A stretch of 18,904 nt of DNA from Cudoniella acicularis. Lineage: Eukaryota; Ascomycota; Leotiomycetes; Helotiales; Helotiaceae. The DNA is taken from NCBI GenBank assembly GCA_013054445.1, contig JAAMPI010001142.1:1-18904 (forward strand), read 5' to 3'. A program made the position numbers and the translations under genes. Of the stretch, positions 16,341 through 18,904 are shown piece after piece. A model generated the notes under the pieces. It did no database searches. It was not told the origin of the DNA and was given only the letters and a program-made list of their open reading frames with translations. Each line of letters begins with the position of its first letter. Position 1 is the stretch's first letter.

Positions 16341-18878
16341 ATGGACCACCAACAAAAATCCCAAGCAGCGCTCTTCGAAGTTTATCTGCGATTGCGACCC
16401 CCCCCCAGCTACCAACAATCTATATCCCGCTCTCACAGCTCCCGAACGATTTCTCACAGTCGAAGAACCCAGCGACGAGGATGCGCTCCCAGACCACATC
16501 ACGCTCAACCCACCAAATGACAACAGAAGGCGAGCAGTAGAGAAATTCGCATTTACTAAAGTATTCGAAGAGCCATCGACGCAACTTGATCTGTTCCATG
16601 GCACTGGTGTATTACCCCTCGTTGAGGGAGTACTCGGCCCTCAAGGTGGTGATGGACGAGATGGGTTACTTGCTACACTGGGTGTAACTGGGTCCGGAAA
16701 GGTGCAGAGATCCCTCCTCGCAACGTGAGGGTAATTCTGACGGTATCGCAGAGTCATACAATTCTAGGATCAAAGTCGCAACGAGGTCTTACACAACTCG
16801 CGCTCGACGTCCTCTTCCGCTCCATCGCGAACAATATCCTCGACACGAATACAACACCATCTCTCCATGCCACAATCGCAGCATCAGACCCATCAGAAGC
16901 ACAAGTCATGTCCGCGCAAATGTTTCTAGACACCATGTACGGGGATCCAGCCGCAGCTTCAAGAGCGAGCTCCCGAGCGCCAACCCCCATGGTAGTACGA
17001 ACACCCTCTCACCCTTTGCACTACGCATCCAGCGATCTTTACCCCACTTTGTCAAATACCGATACAGGAAGTCCCAAAAGTATCAGAGTAGTACGCCCGA
17101 CAATAACAGAACATAGTATTCTGGAGACAGCAGTATCGACAGTGTCGACCTTGTCCGCAATCCCTTCTTACATGCAGTCTACTTTTGCGAATGCCAGGAA
17201 GTATATGACTAGATCTAACACTTTAAAGGGCGAATCGTACGCGCCACCTCCTACCCCGCGAAGGCATCTTCTCCAGCGACCGAGCGTGCTGCCGCAGCTG
17301 CCTGATATTAGTGACGTTACGGTGGACGCAGATCCTCATGCCGAGTATGCGATACTTATTTCGATGTACGAGGTTTATAATGATCGCATTTTCGATTTGT
17401 TGACACCAGCCTTGCCAAATAAATCCACGAAGGATTATCGACGACGTCCGCTTCTTTTCAAACCTACGGAACAATCTCCAGATCGGAAAGTTGTGGCTGG
17501 ACTAAGGAAGATTATTTGCAGCACAATGAGAGATGCGCTAATGGTTTTAGAAGCCGGATTACATGAGCGAAGAGTAGCAGGTACAGGTTCCAACAGTGTC
17601 AGCTCGAGATCTCATGGATTCTTTTGTGTTGAAGTCAAGAAAAGACGGAGAAGCAGGATGCCTGGTCCTTGGGGAGGTAGTGCTCTTACAATTGTCGATT
17701 TGGCTGGCAGTGAGAGAGCCAGAGATGCGAAGACACAAGGTGCTACATTACAGGAAGCTGGAAAAATTAACGAGAGTTTGATGTATCTTGGTCAATGTCT
17801 CCAGATGCAGTCTGATATTGGAAATTCCGCAAAGGTATGTATTTCTCCAATCATGAAGAACAAGAGCTGACACGAAAAGCCAAACCTCGTCCCCTTCCGG
17901 CAATGCAAACTCACCGAGCTACTCTTCTCCAACTCATTCCCAAATTCAACACCCTCAAATCACAACCCTCAACACAACCGCAACCCTCAAAAGGCTATCA
18001 TGATAGTTACAGCTGATCCAGTTGGAGACTTCAACGCCACCTCCCAGATTCTTCGATACTCAGCTCTCGCACGCGAAATCACAGTCCCACGCATTCCCTC
18101 TGTTACCTCAACCATCCTTGCCCAATCCACCGCTTCGCATTACTTCTCTCCGCAAGCACTAGGTCGCAACGGCCTCGGATGCGGACGTACAACACCCACT
18201 GACAGCGAGCGCGAAACAATGGAGATAGCCGCATTGGAAATCGCCCGCATGAGCGAGGAAATCGACGGTCTCCGCGCTGAGCTAAAAGATGAACAAGAGC
18301 GACGTATTGAATCGGAGGCGCATCTTGAAAGCATGACGGATAGAATCATGGAGGTGGAAATGGAAGTTAGGGAGGAAGTCTTTGCCGAGATGGAAAAGAT
18401 GATGCAGAGTGAGATGCAGAGGTGGAAAGCCAGTTTCGCCGCAGAGAGTGAGAGGAGCGATGAGCATCTTGATCGGAAGTTGGAAATTTTGACCAAGACT
18501 ATTGATTTGGGTGACGAAGACAAGGAAAATCAACCCTGTGCAGACGGTGATAGGTGTAGTGGTGATAGAGAGGCGGATCTGGAAGAAGAGAATGAACGTC
18601 TAAGGAGAGAAATAGAAACTCTGAAGAGGGAAATGCAAAATAGGAGTCCCAGCAAGAGTCAGAGATTGCCGTTGAGGGAATCTAGGAGTCGGGGAAGGAG
18701 TACATTGGAAGGGGAGATGGAAAAACTCCGATTTTCGCAAGGCAGTTCGGCAGATTCAGATACAGCCACCCCAACGCCAAGGATGAAGCCTCTTCAGGTG
18801 GGGGGAAGTCCGTTGAAAAAGGTTAGGAAGTTGACGGCGAAGAAGTGGGATGTTGTTGAGGATGGGGATATGCTTTGA
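16341..18878 (+). CDS. Kinesin-6 family motor protein, with an apparent +1 frameshift in a C run
   Basis: Exons are 16341-16701, 16752-17834 and 17880-18878 (TGA). Introns are 16702-16751 (GTGCAG...CGCAG, with TCTGAC) and 17835-17879 (GTATGT...AAAAG, with GCTGAC). From ATG 16341, preceded by an in-frame TAA at 16335, the frame gives the first motor strand (VYLRLRPPP). The rest of the motor is in a second frame. The switch falls at nine Cs (16398-16406); the joined length is one base over a multiple of three. Allowing one extra base, the protein has 813 residues: P-loop GVTGSGK ending at K120, a long insert (about 145-315) before EVYNDRIFDLL, switch I NSVSSRSH (401-408), switch II DLAGSE (436-441), a coiled coil (about 595-685) and a KEN motif (696-698). 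The insert between motor helix 2 and strand 4 is typical of kinesin-6, whose members (S. pombe Klp9, animal MKLPs) act at the anaphase midzone. Confidence 0.88.
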
Positions 18879-18904
18879 GTGCTTGCTTTGGATAGTGATG
18901 ATAG

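Noticed and set aside
16300..16701. Kinesin start at ATG 16300
   Set aside because: It gives an open frame but replaces the conserved VYLRLRPPP strand, present in the other frame, with unrelated residues. The frameshift model explains the sequence better.
1..18904. CRISPR array, prophage, bacterial-type operon, defence system or intact transposase
   Set aside because: No regularly spaced repeats, no polycistronic layout and no transposase, integrase or reverse-transcriptase motifs were seen. Introns and gene content are eukaryotic.

Overview
The window reads as nuclear DNA of a filamentous ascomycete (Pezizomycotina). The genes carry short GT-AG introns of 45-77 nt, several with fungal branch sites of the CTGAC/CTAAC type. 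The protein set (DUF7025-type AAA ATPase, fungal F-box proteins, Sec11, a long serine-rich TBC protein, kinesin-6) fits that group. A helotialean or other leotiomycete is my best guess, but this rests on recollection of protein families and not on a search.

Layout. The left part (about 1-7000) has an accessory character: the 3' part of an AAA ATPase gene (1-1815, +); an orphan C-terminal piece of an F-box-type protein (2141-2548, +); a secreted protein gene with one in-frame stop (2932-3828, -); AT-rich gene-poor DNA (3829-4440 and 5580-6335) enclosing a GC-richer patch with an inverted repeat and an unrecognised decayed gene (4838-5580, -); a 14-bp minisatellite; and a broken F-box gene (6336-6980, -). 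The right part (7735-18878) is compact and looks like conserved core genome: a six-exon multi-pass membrane protein (-), then on the + strand SEC11 (signal peptidase), a UBE2L3-like ubiquitin-conjugating enzyme, a TBC-domain Rab GAP and a kinesin-6 motor.

The core genes do not form an operon or a cluster with one pathway. SEC11 and the TBC protein both serve the secretory pathway, the E2 serves ubiquitin transfer, and the kinesin serves the spindle midzone and probably carries an APC/C KEN box. Intron boundaries were worked out by hand; reading frames close exactly for all complete intact genes.

The most useful observations are: a nine-C run that breaks the kinesin reading frame just after its first motor strand, which an automatic gene model could mask by using an upstream ATG; a single in-frame TAG in an otherwise well-formed secreted-protein gene; an E2 whose active-site surroundings mix UBE2L3 and UBE2D features; and the decayed gene and repeats in the AT-rich block. 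I found no CRISPR array, tRNA, rRNA, intact transposon or recognisable new multi-gene system.
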